Source: Leptodactylus fallax
Taxonomy: Eukaryota > Chordata > Amphibia > Anura > Leptodactylidae
Length of the DNA stretch: 64,000 nucleotides
Assembly (NCBI GenBank): GCA_947044405.1
Contig: CAMRHE010000077.1
Location: 806,001-870,000 of the forward strand
Reading direction: 5' to 3'
Shown piece after piece: positions 24,101 through 30,732 of the stretch; within the stretch, counting starts at the first letter, position 1, and each line of letters opens with the position of its first letter. The notes beneath the pieces are model-generated. The model saw only the letters and a list, made by a program, of their open reading frames with translations. It ran no database searches and was not told the origin of the DNA. The translations under genes and the position numbers were made by a program.

Positions 24101-27100
24101 GGGTGTGGAGGCACAAATGCTTAAACAGTTTCTTCAATACAAAACAACGGGGTACGCCTGGTGACACAGCAAAGTCCTGGGGTGCAGGGTAGACTTGATG
24201 AAAGGTGTTCCTAGCCCCTTATACTTCAGTGTTACAGCCCTAAGGTGCGTCTGGGCTCCTATTTGGCTCATAGGAGGATGCCCACCATGATACTAGCACA
24301 TAATATTCCCCACTCACGTTATGTGGTCCTGATAGCTCAGAGTTTCGGGGTGCAATAGTCAGGGTGGCAGGATATTCCACAGGTCTGGCCTTGGCCCCTG
24401 GATCCTGTGATACTTGCTATGGAGCACGTGTTCCAGAATGTTCTCTCCACAGTCTCAGGCTGACAAGATAATGATGCTTGACTTCCTTCAGGGCGATGGC
24501 TAGGCAGACAGGGGACAGGATCTTCTGAATAGCTGGAGTATGTCAGCTCTCCAACCTTCCTGGGCCTGCCTAGGACTTGAGATTCCTGCACTAAACTCAC
24601 TGCTTTCTTCACAGGACATCACACTTATCTCCTCACCTCCTCCTCCTAACACTCCACACTTCTAACTCCTCACACGCAGGACCTTCCTGCAGGGGTGTTA
24701 CCATGGGGACCCAGTGATCAGCTGACTCCTCCCCTTTTCCCAGGCGATGTCCTCCCATTGGACATTTGGTTACTATTCAATCCTATGGGAGGTGTAATGC
24801 ATGTGTGAGGCTCACTAGGTGGCGCTGTGTTGTGTGAGACTCAGGACCCCCTGCTATGTCACACAGGCTATGAAGCAACAGGAAATAATACAATGCACAG
24901 AGATCACCCTCAGCCCAGCCATAGCCAGCTCTGGGATGCCACATATGCATATCTTTTAGAAAGAATATTCCATAGCTGAAGCTCTCAAGTACTGAAGAAA
25001 CTTCCAGTGGCATCTATACATGGTGTATGGATTTCTGGGCAAATGAATACCTTATTTTCCTTTAGTAAGATAGCGTGGGTCTGGCTGACATCGCTACTTT
25101 ACTGTGCAGCTACTGTATCCTAATATCCCATCACAGCTTTGCACTAATATTGCTGTCCAGTGTGTCGAAGGGGCCGACTGGCCCTCTCAGGCACCTGGGT
25201 CTAAGAAGGACTGAAACCTTTGCACCCCTCATATCATTAACATTGTACAAAATTACTATACTAAGTATATACTGGTTTATATATGCCTTATACTCCTATA
25301 CAGTCAACTAAATGACTCATATTATTATTATTTTATTTACTCATATAGCGCCATCATATTCTGCAGCGCTTTTACAGATATATTGTCAACACTGTCTCAT
25401 ATAGGGCTTACAATCTAAATTCCCTATTGTATATCTTTGGAGTGTGGGAGGAAACCGGAGTACCCGGAGGAAACCCATGCAACATGAAAACATACAAACT
25501 CCATACAGATATATAGAGGCTAAAGTCATTTTCATTACTTGCTATGTTTTCACTGTTGGTGGAATTAATGGGAAGAAAGCGTAACTTTTAGGCAATGTCC
25601 CTAATTTTTTGTCTTTACTACAAAGCCTATATTTTAGTCACTAGGAGCAATACATGTGTGGTACTGGTGACATTGAATGGGCTATACTGTACTTCAGGTG
25701 CTTTCTGTTATGCTTACCATAGTAACTGGTCTTCTATGTGTTGCCACATTCTTCATCATAGAAGTTAAGGCGTACCTAAACTTTCGAACAACTTTTGATT
25801 TTCTGACAGCATTTATGTCATTAATACATTTTGTAATACATGAATGCATATTATTTATCTATTTATGAATGTTGGCTCCTTTTTGTGAAATCCTGCTCTT
25901 CTTTATTCTTTCCCTTGCCTATCTATTGAGAGCTGAGATCTGTAAACTGCTTCTTGCTGGAGTACTGGTATACCGGCTCTGATGTAATGCGGGAAAGGTG
26001 TCATTCAGGCAGTTATATCTCTGGCATTATAATACCTAAAACGGTGCTTTTTGTGTCACATGAAAGATGACATTCTTAGTATTCATATGACACCAATTTC
26101 CAGACATATCACCAGTTGAAAATGCCGTTGAGATTGGGAGCAGCTGCATTTTCATCTGGTGATTTCTTTGGGAATTTTAGTTTCAGAGGTATTTATTGAA
26201 ATATTACAGTAACATAAAACAAAGTAAGCATTGCGAAGCATGATACAAGTACAAAGATGCAAAAGAATGTAAGTACAAGACATCCAAACTGCAGTTCATT
26301 CAAAATCAGCAAGAGCAGAAAATGAGGGAGGGGGGTAAAAAGATATAAAAACCTAATGTAAGGACCCCACCTAGGAAAACATATGTAAGAGATGCACTCA
26401 AGCCAACTCCGCAAACAAAGCTGGAGACAGGATGGCAAACCTGTGAAGATAGACCTATTGACCCAAGGTGCCCAGATTCAATCAAAGAGTCGGCGAGTAT
26501 CAGAGATAGTAGCATTGATTTTTTTTTTTCATGCAGCATGATGGTGTCAACCTGTTGGACAACATCGGTCACCGTGAGAAAACATCTTCTCCAGTTGAAG
26601 GCTGATGTGGATCTGAGCTGCCATCAACATGTATTGAAATAATTTAAATTGGGCCTATTTAAAGCTGACAGGTTTACCTATGGAGAGTTTCCAGGTAGAA
26701 CTGTGCTTCTGGTGTCATTTGAAGGCTGAGAATCTCTTCTTTCATATGTCATATGAAGCAGGTTTTAACCTGCCACCTCCAGGCTCAGCTTTCCTGCATT
26801 AAACAAGATGTTGTCTCTCTATACACCTAGTGGAAGCAGTGTACAGATTTCAGCTCTCAATAGAGAAACAATGAAAAAAATGCAAGATGTCACAGAAAAA
26901 AGACAAAATGCTTCCAGAAAATCAGAAGTAGTTTGAAAGTTGAGTCTTTGCTTCTATACTATTTGGTTTGGTGTGAACCGAATGCAAAGATTGTATCACT
27001 CCATTAAATAACCTAAAAAGTTTACTTCTTAAATGAACACTGATCATTGTTTTTGTTTGATTTTTTTCTGATCTCAGGTCAATGAAGCATTTTTGCAGTC

Positions 27101-30100
27101 AATAAGCCTCTCTGCCACAGGCTTTTTCAGGTAAATATGATATTGCCTGAAAACATATTATTGAGTTCCTGTTGATGCAGATTTCAGTACAGGTCAACTT
27201 TATAAGACTCATGCTTAGCAATGCTAAGTAAAAGCTTCTGGGCTCCAATACAAAATTTGTAACAGGACCCCCACCTACCATGTGCCATTTATAATACTGG
27301 TGTCTTTTAGGCCTCCACGACACCAGGAACTAGATGCCATTGTTACCTTTGCAGTCTGTTCCAGTTCACATACTTGTCATACATCCTTTCAACAAACCAT
27401 AATGTTCTTTACCAAATATTTTTTTCCAACAGGGGATTTGGCAGAGAAATGAACTGGGAGAAAGGAGAGGGTAACCCAGCTCACTACTTTGTATTTGGAG
27501 TTGCTTGTTCTGAGGTAGAAATAGACTGTCTAACCGGAGATCACAAGGTATGGAGATCATGAAGAACCATGTGTCCTTTAACTAGTTATGGAAGTTTATG
27601 GTGAAATTAATATATTTACAAACTGTACAGTAGTATCTGTACAGTAATATCGGAAATATTTCACTTGTGAAAATAATTTTCCAAAAAATATTGCATAAAA
27701 TAACTAGTATGAGATAAGCTGTTTGCCTTTTATAAATAGGGCTCATGTATCAATGCAAATAGCAGGGTATGAGTATAATATCACAGTTTGACTTATCTCC
27801 TGGGGGAAAAGGATTGTACTTTATACCTTGTTTTTTAAGATGTTGTATATATTTGTCCCTTTTACTAGAATCTCCGCACAGACATTGTTATGGATGTTGG
27901 ATGCAGTATCAACCCAGCAGTGGACATAGGACAGGTATGGTCAAAATAAATCTGGCTGTCACACAGAGAGTGCTGCTAAGATAGCATAATGCATACTGAA
28001 TACAAGGCTCTATTTGCATGTGTTAAGTTGTTTTTCTACTTTCAAAGAAAAACTAAAAACAAAAAAAAAAAACCTCATGGGCCTGTTAGGATCAATGGGG
28101 AAAGGCAGAAGCCAAGAACACAGCCTTATTGTGGCATCTATAACAGTAATAATACAGATTTCATTAGTATTTTGAAATGAGATATATATGCTTTTGCTGT
28201 GCTTTATATTTCAGATTGAAGGTGCTTTTGTTCAAGGTCTTGGACTTTTCACAATTGAAGAGCTTAAATTCTCTCCTCAAGGTGTACTTTACACCCGAGG
28301 CCCGGCTCAGTATAAGATTCCTGCTGTTTGTGACGTTCCAGAACAGTTCTACGTTTCCTTGCTCACCGATGTTCCAAACCCTCATGCCATATACTCCTCT
28401 AAGGTACAGAATGTATTGCTTTCAGTAAACTCATTTTTCAAGTGCTTTATCTTATTCATGTACTGTATCTGGTTGGGTAGGCCATCAATATTATAGCCCA
28501 GTAAAAACTGGTTAAAGTGTCTCTCCTACTATACAGGCAGTCAGTCATGTACAAAATGCCTCCCAAACTATGTAGGGGCCTTCAATAAGAATAGAAACAT
28601 GCCTTTGTGGCCACAAACCGATTCATGAAGCAATGCAGACATTTTTTATTTATATGCAAATCAGCTTGAAAGTGAACTTGAGGCGGGGTCTGATATACCA
28701 GATTTACCTACAGACAACTGTAATGCAGATTAATGAAGACAGAGGCTGAAAATATCAGGCACGGTTTAAGGGGAGACATTGAGCACTGATTCCAAAGGGG
28801 AAATGGAGCATTTGCAACTGTCTGCAGGTAAATCTTGCAAATCAGACCCCACCCTCAGTGCACTTGCAGGCTGATTTGCACAGCCATAAAAAGATGATTA
28901 TCTCTACATTGCTTCATCAGTTCTTGGCCACAAAGGTAAGTTTTTTTGCTCCTCTTAAAGGGCTCTACATGGCTCAATTATTGATTTGGGAGGCATTTTG
29001 GATGTGTCCCTTTAAAAATAAGGGCAGAACTAACCAGGTGTACCTATCATTTTATTTATAAAACTTTATAAAATGCTAGGGGGGGGGGAGAGTAGGGCAC
29101 CAAAAGTCCACCTAAATCCTCCATGTGAATGGAGCACCAGTATGTTTGCATGATCGGCGCTCCAGGGGGCTGCCAGGTCTTTAATCCCCAGTAGCGTCTG
29201 CAGCCGTATAGAAGTGAATGGAGTGCCGGTCATGCAAGCACACTGGTTCTTCAATCACAGGAAGACTTTAGATACCCCATTCTCCTGATCACTGAGGTCC
29301 CAACCAGCGGGTTTCTCTGCAGTCAGACACTTATATCCTGTCCTGTGGATAGGAGAATTGTCTTTATTGGCACAACCCCTTTAAAATAGGCTTGGGGCAC
29401 TCTTGTGTACTGATATGTGCATTCACTTATTGCTCTGTGTGTTATAGAGTATTGTTTGCCCTGTATTGACCTGTTTACGCTGATAATTTATTGCGCTGTA
29501 TTTGTAAGCCACTGCCACTTTAAATATTTTTGAGTCATCACGCCACTTTCCATTCTGGTGTTTTGTGGATCGAGGGTGGCGCAATGATGCTACAAATGGG
29601 TGGATCCCTGTGGTGCCCATTGGCTGCACAATGAGTGGTGTTGTGCTTTGACACTTGTATGTCACACCAGGGCATGAGAACCTAGTCACTTGGGCATATT
29701 TATTATCGGTTTTATGCCAGATATTTGGTGTAAAAAAAAGTTGCAAACTATGGTGTAGATTCCAGCATAGATGCTTGGGCCTATGAGTCGCTCAATGCGT
29801 CAGTCTTCATACTGCATTTAATGGCTGTAAAACAGTGAGGAATATTTATGAAGTATGTATGCTTATTTATTATCAAGTATATTTGTCTCATTGATGTACT
29901 GTTTATACTGTTTTCCACAGGGTATTGGAGAGCCAGCTTTGTTCTTGGGTTCATCTATATATTTTGCTATAAAAGATGCTATAATATATGCACGAAAAGA
30001 AAGAAGTCTGTCAGAGCTCTTCACTTTGAACAGTCCAGCTACCTCAGAGAAGATAAGAATGGCCTGTGGAGATAAGTTCACAAATATGGTACGTCCTAAG

Positions 30101-30732
30101 GTGTTCATATACATTAGGTGAATGTCAGCTGAAGCCATCAATCTTGGAACCGGTTGACTCTCCTCAAATGGCAGAAAGTATATGGGGATATTCTGATTCT
30201 CCTGTGACAGAGAAAGAAGAGTCAGACATGTTGAATTTCAATATGTCCAATCCTGTTCTCACTGGAGATAAGCTGCTGCCAGAAGTGTCTGGCAACCTAC
30301 TTACCTCTCGCCACTGAGAACACACACTTAACCAAGCCGAGCTTGCATGTGTATGGCAGGTCGGGAAGAATAGTTGTTAACCAAGCTATCTAAAATCTTA
30401 ACAAGTTGTAGTGCACAGATCAGAGACATTTATGTGATCTTGGTAACACCAAACACCTCACATCTAGTAGCGTCCGTGCTAGGTATTGCAGCATCATCCT
30501 TCAGTTTGTTCAGTACAAATCGCTGTAGACACTGACAAGGCTGTGGTGCTAGCCCAAATATGGACCCCCCAACAGTCTGATATGAATGGCCTATTCTAGG
30601 TTCGGGAACTCCAACTATTCATTCTGTATGTGATATGCTCTATAGCATTATATAAGTATTTTATCTCATTCTTTGTTGCAGATACCAAGAGATGTGCCTG
30701 GCACTTATGTCCCATGGGCCATCAATGTATGA
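62..30732 (+). CDS. AOX: Aldehyde oxidase (AOX), 3' half, 15 exons
   Basis: Exons: 62-186, 4698-4831, 5850-5937, 7054-7140, 7386-7577, 8687-8914, 10892-10987, 12478-12606, 12961-13035, 27078-27130, 27433-27547, 27869-27934, 28215-28403, 29921-30088, 30682-30732. Joined, they give about 597 residues plus stop with no frame break; every junction is AG/GT. The protein is the molybdenum-cofactor half of a cytosolic molybdo-flavoenzyme that oxidises aldehydes and N-heterocycles using water and O2. Family active-site features are all present: Gln of LATQ (XDH Gln767 position), GGAFGG, TAFRGFG, MGQG and the catalytic Glu of GIGE. At the two purine-binding positions of XDH it has Ala (GGKAT, XDH Glu802) and Ile (VEIAL, XDH Arg880), so it is AOX. 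The Fe-S and FAD exons lie before the window. Which AOX paralogue it is cannot be decided here. Confidence 0.95.
535..1168. mobile_element. Palindromic TTAA-bounded MITE
   Basis: The two halves are near-perfect reverse complements: the left arm starts TTAAAGGGATTCTATCATTG and the right arm ends with its complement plus TTAA. The inner part is GC-rich and also folds back, which produces overlapping spurious reading frames on both strands. TTAA at both ends suggests a piggyBac-type target duplication; that class is inferred. Confidence 0.8.
2319..2650. mobile_element. TTAA foldback MITE
   Basis: Begins TTAAAGAGGTTATCC and ends GGACAACCTCTTTAA. Inner arms pair ACATACTCACCTGTCC with GGACAGATGAGTATG. 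Related to the copies at 3170-3760 and 40323-40617. Confidence 0.75.
2780..3149. mobile_element. TTAA foldback MITE
   Basis: Begins TTAAAGGGGTTGTCCAGGG and ends GGGCAACCCCTTTAA. Inner inverted arms include CAGAAAGCTCCATCCGCTGT against ACAGTGGACAGAGCTTTCTG and TATGGCCTATCCTC at both sides. Confidence 0.75.
3170..3760. mobile_element. Composite of two MITE families, decayed
   Basis: The left part (AGAGGTTGTCCAGCATA, then CATACTCACCTGTTCCC) belongs to the 40323-40617 family. Its middle is interrupted at about 3468-3690 by a different MITE that starts ACTAGGTTCACACTTGCG and ends GCAGGTGTGATCCCAGCCTA. The right arm (CACCTGCCCCAGCCTAATTA) resumes after that. Confidence 0.55.
4698..4831 (+). CDS. 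AOX: AOX exon b
   Basis: Acceptor TCTATAG, donor GTAAGT, ends after two bases of a Lys codon. It encodes [19 protein letters not shown] followed by KATKTGY. GGAFGG is the cofactor loop. The Ala after GGK sits where XDH has its purine-binding Glu, which is the AOX signature. The preceding 4.5 kb intron is nearly filled by mobile DNA. Confidence 0.94.
4832..5849. other. AOX intron b, no recognised element
   Basis: No coding signal. At 5262-5560 there is a decayed fragment of the GGCTAAGGCCCCAC foldback family. The stretch 4860-5260 looks like repeat DNA but I do not recognise a family. Confidence 0.4.
5850..5937 (+). CDS. AOX: AOX exon c
   Basis: Acceptor TTCCAG, donor GTAAGT. It completes the split Lys codon and encodes [13 protein letters not shown] and [14 protein letters not shown], almost identical to vertebrate AOX at this place. 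Ends in phase 0. Confidence 0.95.
7054..7140 (+). CDS. AOX: AOX exon d
   Basis: Acceptor TTTCAG, donor GTGAGT, 29 whole codons. It encodes [20 protein letters not shown] and then GSTSDDSVL, matching the AOX stretch just before the substrate-pocket exon. Confidence 0.94.
7386..7577 (+). CDS. AOX: AOX exon e, substrate-pocket exon
   Basis: Acceptor TTTTTCAG, donor GTAAGT, 64 whole codons. It holds [19 protein letters not shown], with the conserved Arg and Phe of the pocket (XDH Arg912 and Phe914). At the XDH Arg880 position it reads VEIAL, so Ile replaces Arg, which fits an aldehyde oxidase. Confidence 0.95.
8687..8914 (+). CDS. AOX: AOX exon f
   Basis: Acceptor TTTCAG, donor GTAATG, 76 whole codons. 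It encodes [20 protein letters not shown], then [19 protein letters not shown], the helical insert and strand of the Moco domain. The FGQ end joins AAALVHVY of the next exon. Confidence 0.94.
8915..10891. other. AOX intron f
   Basis: No coding signal. It contains one MITE arm at about 9283 (TTTAAAGGGTTGTCTAGG) and a foldback element at its distal end, annotated separately. Confidence 0.4.
10265..10580. repeat. Foldback repeat in AOX intron f
   Basis: Inverted arms: GCAAGTTACCCTGGGTAACT, TTGCTGATCGGTGTGGACC on the left; GTACACCCACTGATCAGCAA, GTTGTCCCC on the right. The centre pairs AATGGAGCAACTGGTC with GACCAGCTGCTTCATT. No clear TTAA ends. Confidence 0.55.
10892..10987 (+). CDS. AOX: AOX exon g, MGQG exon
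   Basis: Acceptor TTATAG, donor GTACAT, 32 whole codons. It encodes [19 protein letters not shown]. The MGQG Gln matches XDH Gln1040, a cofactor-pocket residue. Confidence 0.95.
11411..11988. mobile_element. MITE with TTAACCCCTTAA ends
   Basis: Left end TTAACCCCTTAACG, right end CTTAAGGGGTTAA, exact inverted repeats that each contain two TTAA sites. The interior is GC-rich then AT-rich with no open frame of note. Confidence 0.7.
12478..12606 (+). CDS. AOX: AOX exon h
   Basis: Acceptor CTTTAG, donor GTGATC (GT followed by a weak context), 43 whole codons. It encodes [20 protein letters not shown] and [16 protein letters not shown], lining the molybdopterin channel. Confidence 0.93.
12637..12823. 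mobile_element. Short MITE, GGCTNNGTTCACA family
   Basis: Starts GGCTTTGTTCACATCTGCG and ends CGCAAGTGTGAACCTAGCC. It sits 31 bases downstream of an AOX donor site. Relatives lie at 3468-3690, 32546-32706, 57247-57416 and 57898-58060. Confidence 0.7.
12961..13035 (+). CDS. AOX: AOX exon i
   Basis: Acceptor TTTCACAG, donor GTGAGC, 25 whole codons. It encodes [18 protein letters not shown] and KGSWKDW. The following 14 kb intron is the largest in the window and carries the Tc1 and gypsy insertions. Confidence 0.93.
13269..14835 (-). mobile_element. Complete Tc1/mariner element, intact
   Basis: Terminal inverted repeats begin CAGTCATGGCCAAAAGTTTT on both ends and run about 40 bases; TA dinucleotides (13267-13268 and 14836-14837) flank the element. 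It is 1567 bp, lies in the 14 kb AOX intron and is antisense to AOX. The near-identical ends and an open transposase suggest recent insertion. The family appears to be of the kind shared by fishes and frogs; that is from memory of the family, not from a search. Confidence 0.92.
13389..14462 (-). CDS. Tc1-type transposase, DD35E, full length
   Basis: A single frame of 357 residues from ATG at 14462 (palindromic context AACCATGGTT). The frame stays open a little upstream, but only from a GTG codon, so 14462 is the likely start. It has an N-terminal helix-turn-helix DNA-binding region with the AT-hook-like GRPRK, a second helix-turn-helix, then the DDE nuclease: Asp in IFSDES, Asp in QHDGAPCH, Glu in [10 protein letters not shown]. 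All three catalytic acids are present. The last two are separated by 35 residues, one more than in Sleeping Beauty-type transposases, because GPWPGNSPD replaces EWPSQSPD. No stop or frameshift is seen. Confidence 0.92.
   Translation of the reverse strand: MVISKETHAVIIALHKNGLTGKSIAARKIAPQSTIYRIIKNFKERGSIGAKKAPGRPRKTSKRQDRLLKVFQLRDRATSSAELAEEWQQAGVSASARTVRRRLLEQGLVSRRAAKKPLLSRKNIRDRLIFCKRYREWTAEDWGKVIFSDESPFRLFGTSGKQLIRRRRGERYHQSCLMPTVKHPETIHVWGCFSAKGIGSLTVLPKNTAMNKEWYQNVLQEQLLPTVQEQFGAQQCLFQHDGAPCHKAKVITKWLREQNIEILGPWPGNSPDLNPIENLWSIIKRRVDKQKPTNSDKIKALILQEWTAISQDLVQKLIESMPGRIAEVLKKKGQHCKYLLAALTHSNCQYKLLLLIT
14900..15265. mobile_element. Foldback MITE, GGCTAAGGCCCCAC family
   Basis: Starts TTAAGGCTAAGGCCCCACGT and ends ACCACATGGGGATTCAGCC then CTAA. 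The arms contain CCACAGAGTTTTCCTCTGCG and similar self-complementary blocks. First of three adjoining MITEs. Confidence 0.7.
15262..15528. mobile_element. Foldback MITE, AAAGGNGTTGTCC family
   Basis: Starts CTAAAGGAGTTGTCCAC and ends ACAACCCCTTTAA. Inner arms include CTCAGGATAGGTCATCAATA and its partner near 15495. It shares a border tetranucleotide with each neighbour. Confidence 0.7.
15525..15755. mobile_element. Foldback MITE, GCAGATTTTGNTG family
   Basis: Starts TTAAGGCTCAGGCTACATTT and ends CGCAACGTGTGGTCTCAGC then TTAA. The inner region has TTGTTGCAGATTTTGATGTG paired with GCAGCAAAATATGCAACAAA. Confidence 0.7.
15756..16507. other. AOX intron i, segment before the gypsy element
   Basis: No coding signal and no element that I recognise. 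The segment ends at the outer edge of the gypsy 3' LTR. Confidence 0.4.
16508..17628 (-). repeat. 3' LTR of the gypsy element
   Basis: A 1121 bp direct repeat of 23823-24943 with the same TG and CA ends. Confidence 0.93.
17631..17643 (-). other. Polypurine tract of the gypsy element
   Basis: On the element strand, GAAAGAGGGGGAG lies two bases before the 3' LTR, the expected place for plus-strand priming. Confidence 0.7.
18034..22101 (-). CDS. pol: Pol polyprotein of the gypsy element
   Basis: An open frame of 1355 residues. The first codon given is GTG, so it is not expected to start translation itself; it lies in the -1 frame relative to gag with at least 133 bases of overlap. Visible domains: aspartic protease with DTG at 54-56; reverse transcriptase with Asp446 and YLDD at 508-511; RNase H with Asp665, Glu709 and Asp735; integrase with zinc-binding His918, His923, Cys953, Cys956 and catalytic Asp985, Asp1044, Glu1080 (35 between the last two). 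A GPY/F-like segment follows near KLDPFW. No chromodomain is obvious. All catalytic residues are present and the frame is uninterrupted. Confidence 0.95.
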   Translation of the reverse strand: MFSVKRATPEAAGRPSGGKKKGPGESTVPLSRFVSACPHITIRVNGVPLTALVDTGSQVTTLRKQVFLEHWDLGVLNRTPDTWINLCASNGQPIPQQGYWEPTIQIGDLKLPRQGVIVTDVEDDRFAVGILGMNVLRHCFAEVLDALHASLLTASPSDQQTIQRAIRVLNAQHKFANKQGEIGRVRIQDTRPVTLQPGTETMVWCRARPGIENQDYEALLQSIQVDGQPLVMAARSLVTVSNGRVPVRLVNLGDAPVNLHKFHSVALLHRLAPEDILSGDSTATQRSTQAAENIQNGATKSWWDELNVGDANTPIEHINGVRNVAKRYQQAFSKHPLDFGKTTTIQHRILTGDHHPIKERHRPIPPAMYQPVKKLIQEMRDADVIRESNSPWAAPLVLVKKKDGTLRFCVDYRKLNNVTHKDAYPLPRIEESLTALGSATCFSTLDLTSGYWQVPMAPEDREKTAFTTPMGLFEFNSMPFGLCNAPATFQRLMERCLGHENFQSVLLYLDDVIVFSRTYQEHLRHMSEVFKVLIQHGLKVKPSKCYLLKPQVHYLGHVVSAQGVQPDPEKITAVQNWRRPTTVKEVRSFLGFAGYYRRFIPHFAQVAEPLNELLRGCPRENYNRKLPVDWTARQEEAFQALKALLTQPPILAYPDYSQPFRLYTDASHQGLGAVLSQVQDNKERVIAYASRSLRGAEKNDQNYSSFKLELLALVWAVTEKFKDYLAATPFTVYTDNNPLAHLDTARLGALEQRWASRLTNYKFSVKYRSGKSNANADALSRLPVGEEPPREDIWEEVEMPPFYNKFAQQVAIGVPVEGESLAKTAAESLQEPSLWKTFQEESRVLGELSDFLLTGRIPTRVKRGLHDVELKRLWRQRKRLFVQRGLLHRNTLDPVTGERLHQILVPRRDAQMILEAYHDRSGHFGVQKTEATIRRRFYWVGMRSDIESWCRECPACSITKEGRRDQKAPLHPIKTQKPCEIVALDHVKLGPTRSGYSYALTMVDHYSKFLVIVPVRDLTARTTAETFYAEFVRHYGCPEHILTDRGSAFESQLFRELCQFQDCKKLRTTAYHPQGNGMCEKANQVIIGMLRTAAVTPGVEWPERIKDLAYIYNNTPQTSTGYAPFYLMFGRQGQLPSDLTLGVKVPDTINPLPITDWVVEHRRRMEEAKEIVETRMDEVRRRQQEDYNRHAHAAPLKVGDRVWLRNNHRNGKLDPFWEKEPYSVISIPYPESDVYEISKPGRQPQVVHRNRLKLCLKEGLPTEVPPAETTSTEILSPSEAKERPPTLTELMWAPKLLPFSCYPPIALVQENPSTDDLIDFSDSVPDSNLVPLRRSERTTKGIPPTRYSDAMAVLE
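21969..23057 (-). CDS. gag: Gag of the gypsy element
   Basis: 362 residues from ATG at 23057. Residues about 40-200 look like a retrotransposon Gag capsid fold (helical, with [15 protein letters not shown]). Residues 200-300 are Pro/Ser-rich. A CCHC zinc knuckle spans Cys307 to Cys320 (C-x2-C-x4-H-x4-C) and a basic tail follows. The frame ends at 21969, inside pol, so Pol is probably made by a -1 frameshift in the overlap. No stops or breaks are seen. Confidence 0.9.
   Translation of the reverse strand: MTEQSDIVPSVSSDPAVPMASSLPFSMPFYPGAPWLPCYKGEAHTLRDFREKMLSLFQFYPLNTEQQIQILLGQLEGAAAREVKSWPASDKRTPGQILDKLQVNFDVRSVSEVKMRFFSRRQLPGETLRDYALSLQEAFRAVVQVDPRENVESDKILLDRFIEGAGTTLLQSQLRMLAAQHPSITFADFKALAIQVLGQEQPQPSPVICAPSPGPSTSIAPVVLPLPLGTSPAAQTAQTTPADSRDDLLARVDHLTHAMEQITVRLDRLTQPSSSSSDPLRSLNISPESPPRRPSSVKPPPSERPYCSYCHRYGHTRPQCFQLNGPPPRQRAAPREERRRAQVNLQCHCHASSQPAHTSQSG
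23058..23822 (-). other. Untranslated leader of the gypsy element
   Basis: About 760 bases between the 5' LTR and the gag start codon, with no long frame in the element sense. It contains the primer site and presumably the packaging signal. Confidence 0.5.
23797..23814 (-). other. Primer binding site of the gypsy element
   Basis: Eight bases inside the 5' LTR the element strand reads TGGCGTCACGAACAGGAT. The TGG start pairs with a tRNA CCA end. It resembles lysine-tRNA primer sites (TGGCG and CGAACAGG shared) but the primer tRNA is not certain. Confidence 0.65.
23823..24943 (-). repeat. 5' LTR of the gypsy element
   Basis: Reads TGTGGCATCC to GGTCACCGCA on the element strand, with TG and CA ends. 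It matches the other LTR except at about five positions (near 23931, 23958, 24145, 24242 and 24297). The promoter is expected inside it but I did not place a TATA box. Confidence 0.93.
24944..27077. other. AOX intron i, segment after the gypsy element
   Basis: No coding signal. A dispersed repeat lies at 25320-25513. The block 26180-26600 begins TTTATTGAAATATTACAG and may be a reverse-oriented retroposon tail; I cannot name it. Confidence 0.4.
25320..25513 (+). repeat. Ancient vertebrate interspersed repeat, retroposon-like
   Basis: Contains CATATAGCGCCATCATATTC and GGAGTGTGGGAGGAAACCGG, then GGAGTACCCGGAGGAAACCC, words I associate with an old interspersed repeat spread through fishes and amphibians (LINE or SINE derived). 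The class assignment is from memory. Confidence 0.55.
27078..27130 (+). CDS. AOX: AOX exon j
   Basis: Acceptor GATCTCAG, donor GTAAAT. This short 53-base exon encodes [17 protein letters not shown] and ends two bases into an Arg codon that the next exon completes. Confidence 0.9.
27433..27547 (+). CDS. AOX: AOX exon k
   Basis: Acceptor TTCCAACAG, donor GTATGG. One base finishes the split Arg; the rest encodes [19 protein letters not shown] and [15 protein letters not shown], a hallmark of the family. Confidence 0.95.
27869..27934 (+). CDS. AOX: AOX exon l
   Basis: Acceptor TTACTAG, donor GTATGG, 22 whole codons. It encodes [20 protein letters not shown] and GQ, nearly invariant in AOX and XDH. 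Confidence 0.94.
28215..28403 (+). CDS. AOX: AOX exon m
   Basis: Acceptor ATTTCAG, donor GTACAG, 63 whole codons. It encodes [33 protein letters not shown] and the loop ending IYSSK that leads to the catalytic-Glu exon. Confidence 0.95.
28512..29015. mobile_element. TTAA foldback MITE in AOX intron m
   Basis: Starts TTAAAGTGTCTCTCC and ends GTGTCCCTTTAA. The arms pair GCCTTTGTGGCCACAAACCG with TTCTTGGCCACAAAGG, and GGGGTCTGATATACCAGATT with AATCAGACCCCACCC. Confidence 0.7.
29921..30088 (+). CDS. AOX: AOX exon n, catalytic glutamate exon
   Basis: Acceptor TTCCACAG, donor GTACGT, 56 whole codons. It encodes [20 protein letters not shown] through [10 protein letters not shown]. The Glu of GIGE is the general base (XDH Glu1261). 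Pro-Ala follows it, whereas mammalian AOX1 has Ser-Gly and XDH has Pro-Pro. Confidence 0.95.
30682..30732 (+). CDS. AOX: AOX terminal exon
   Basis: Acceptor TTGTTGCAG. It encodes [16 protein letters not shown] and TGA, the usual AOX C-terminus. Confidence 0.93.
   Translation: MPRDVPGTYVPWAINV

Larger units (their letters stand above)
16508..24943 (-). mobile_element. Ty3/gypsy LTR retrotransposon, complete and young
   Basis: An 8436 bp element antisense to AOX in its largest intron: 5' LTR 23823-24943, primer site, gag, pol, polypurine tract, 3' LTR 16508-17628. The domain order protease, reverse transcriptase, RNase H, integrase is that of Ty3/gypsy. There is no envelope frame. The two LTRs have identical length (1121) and differ at about five sites, all transitions, so the insertion is recent. 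Target duplication is unclear: TTTG on the left against TATG on the right, three of four bases alike. Confidence 0.95.
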
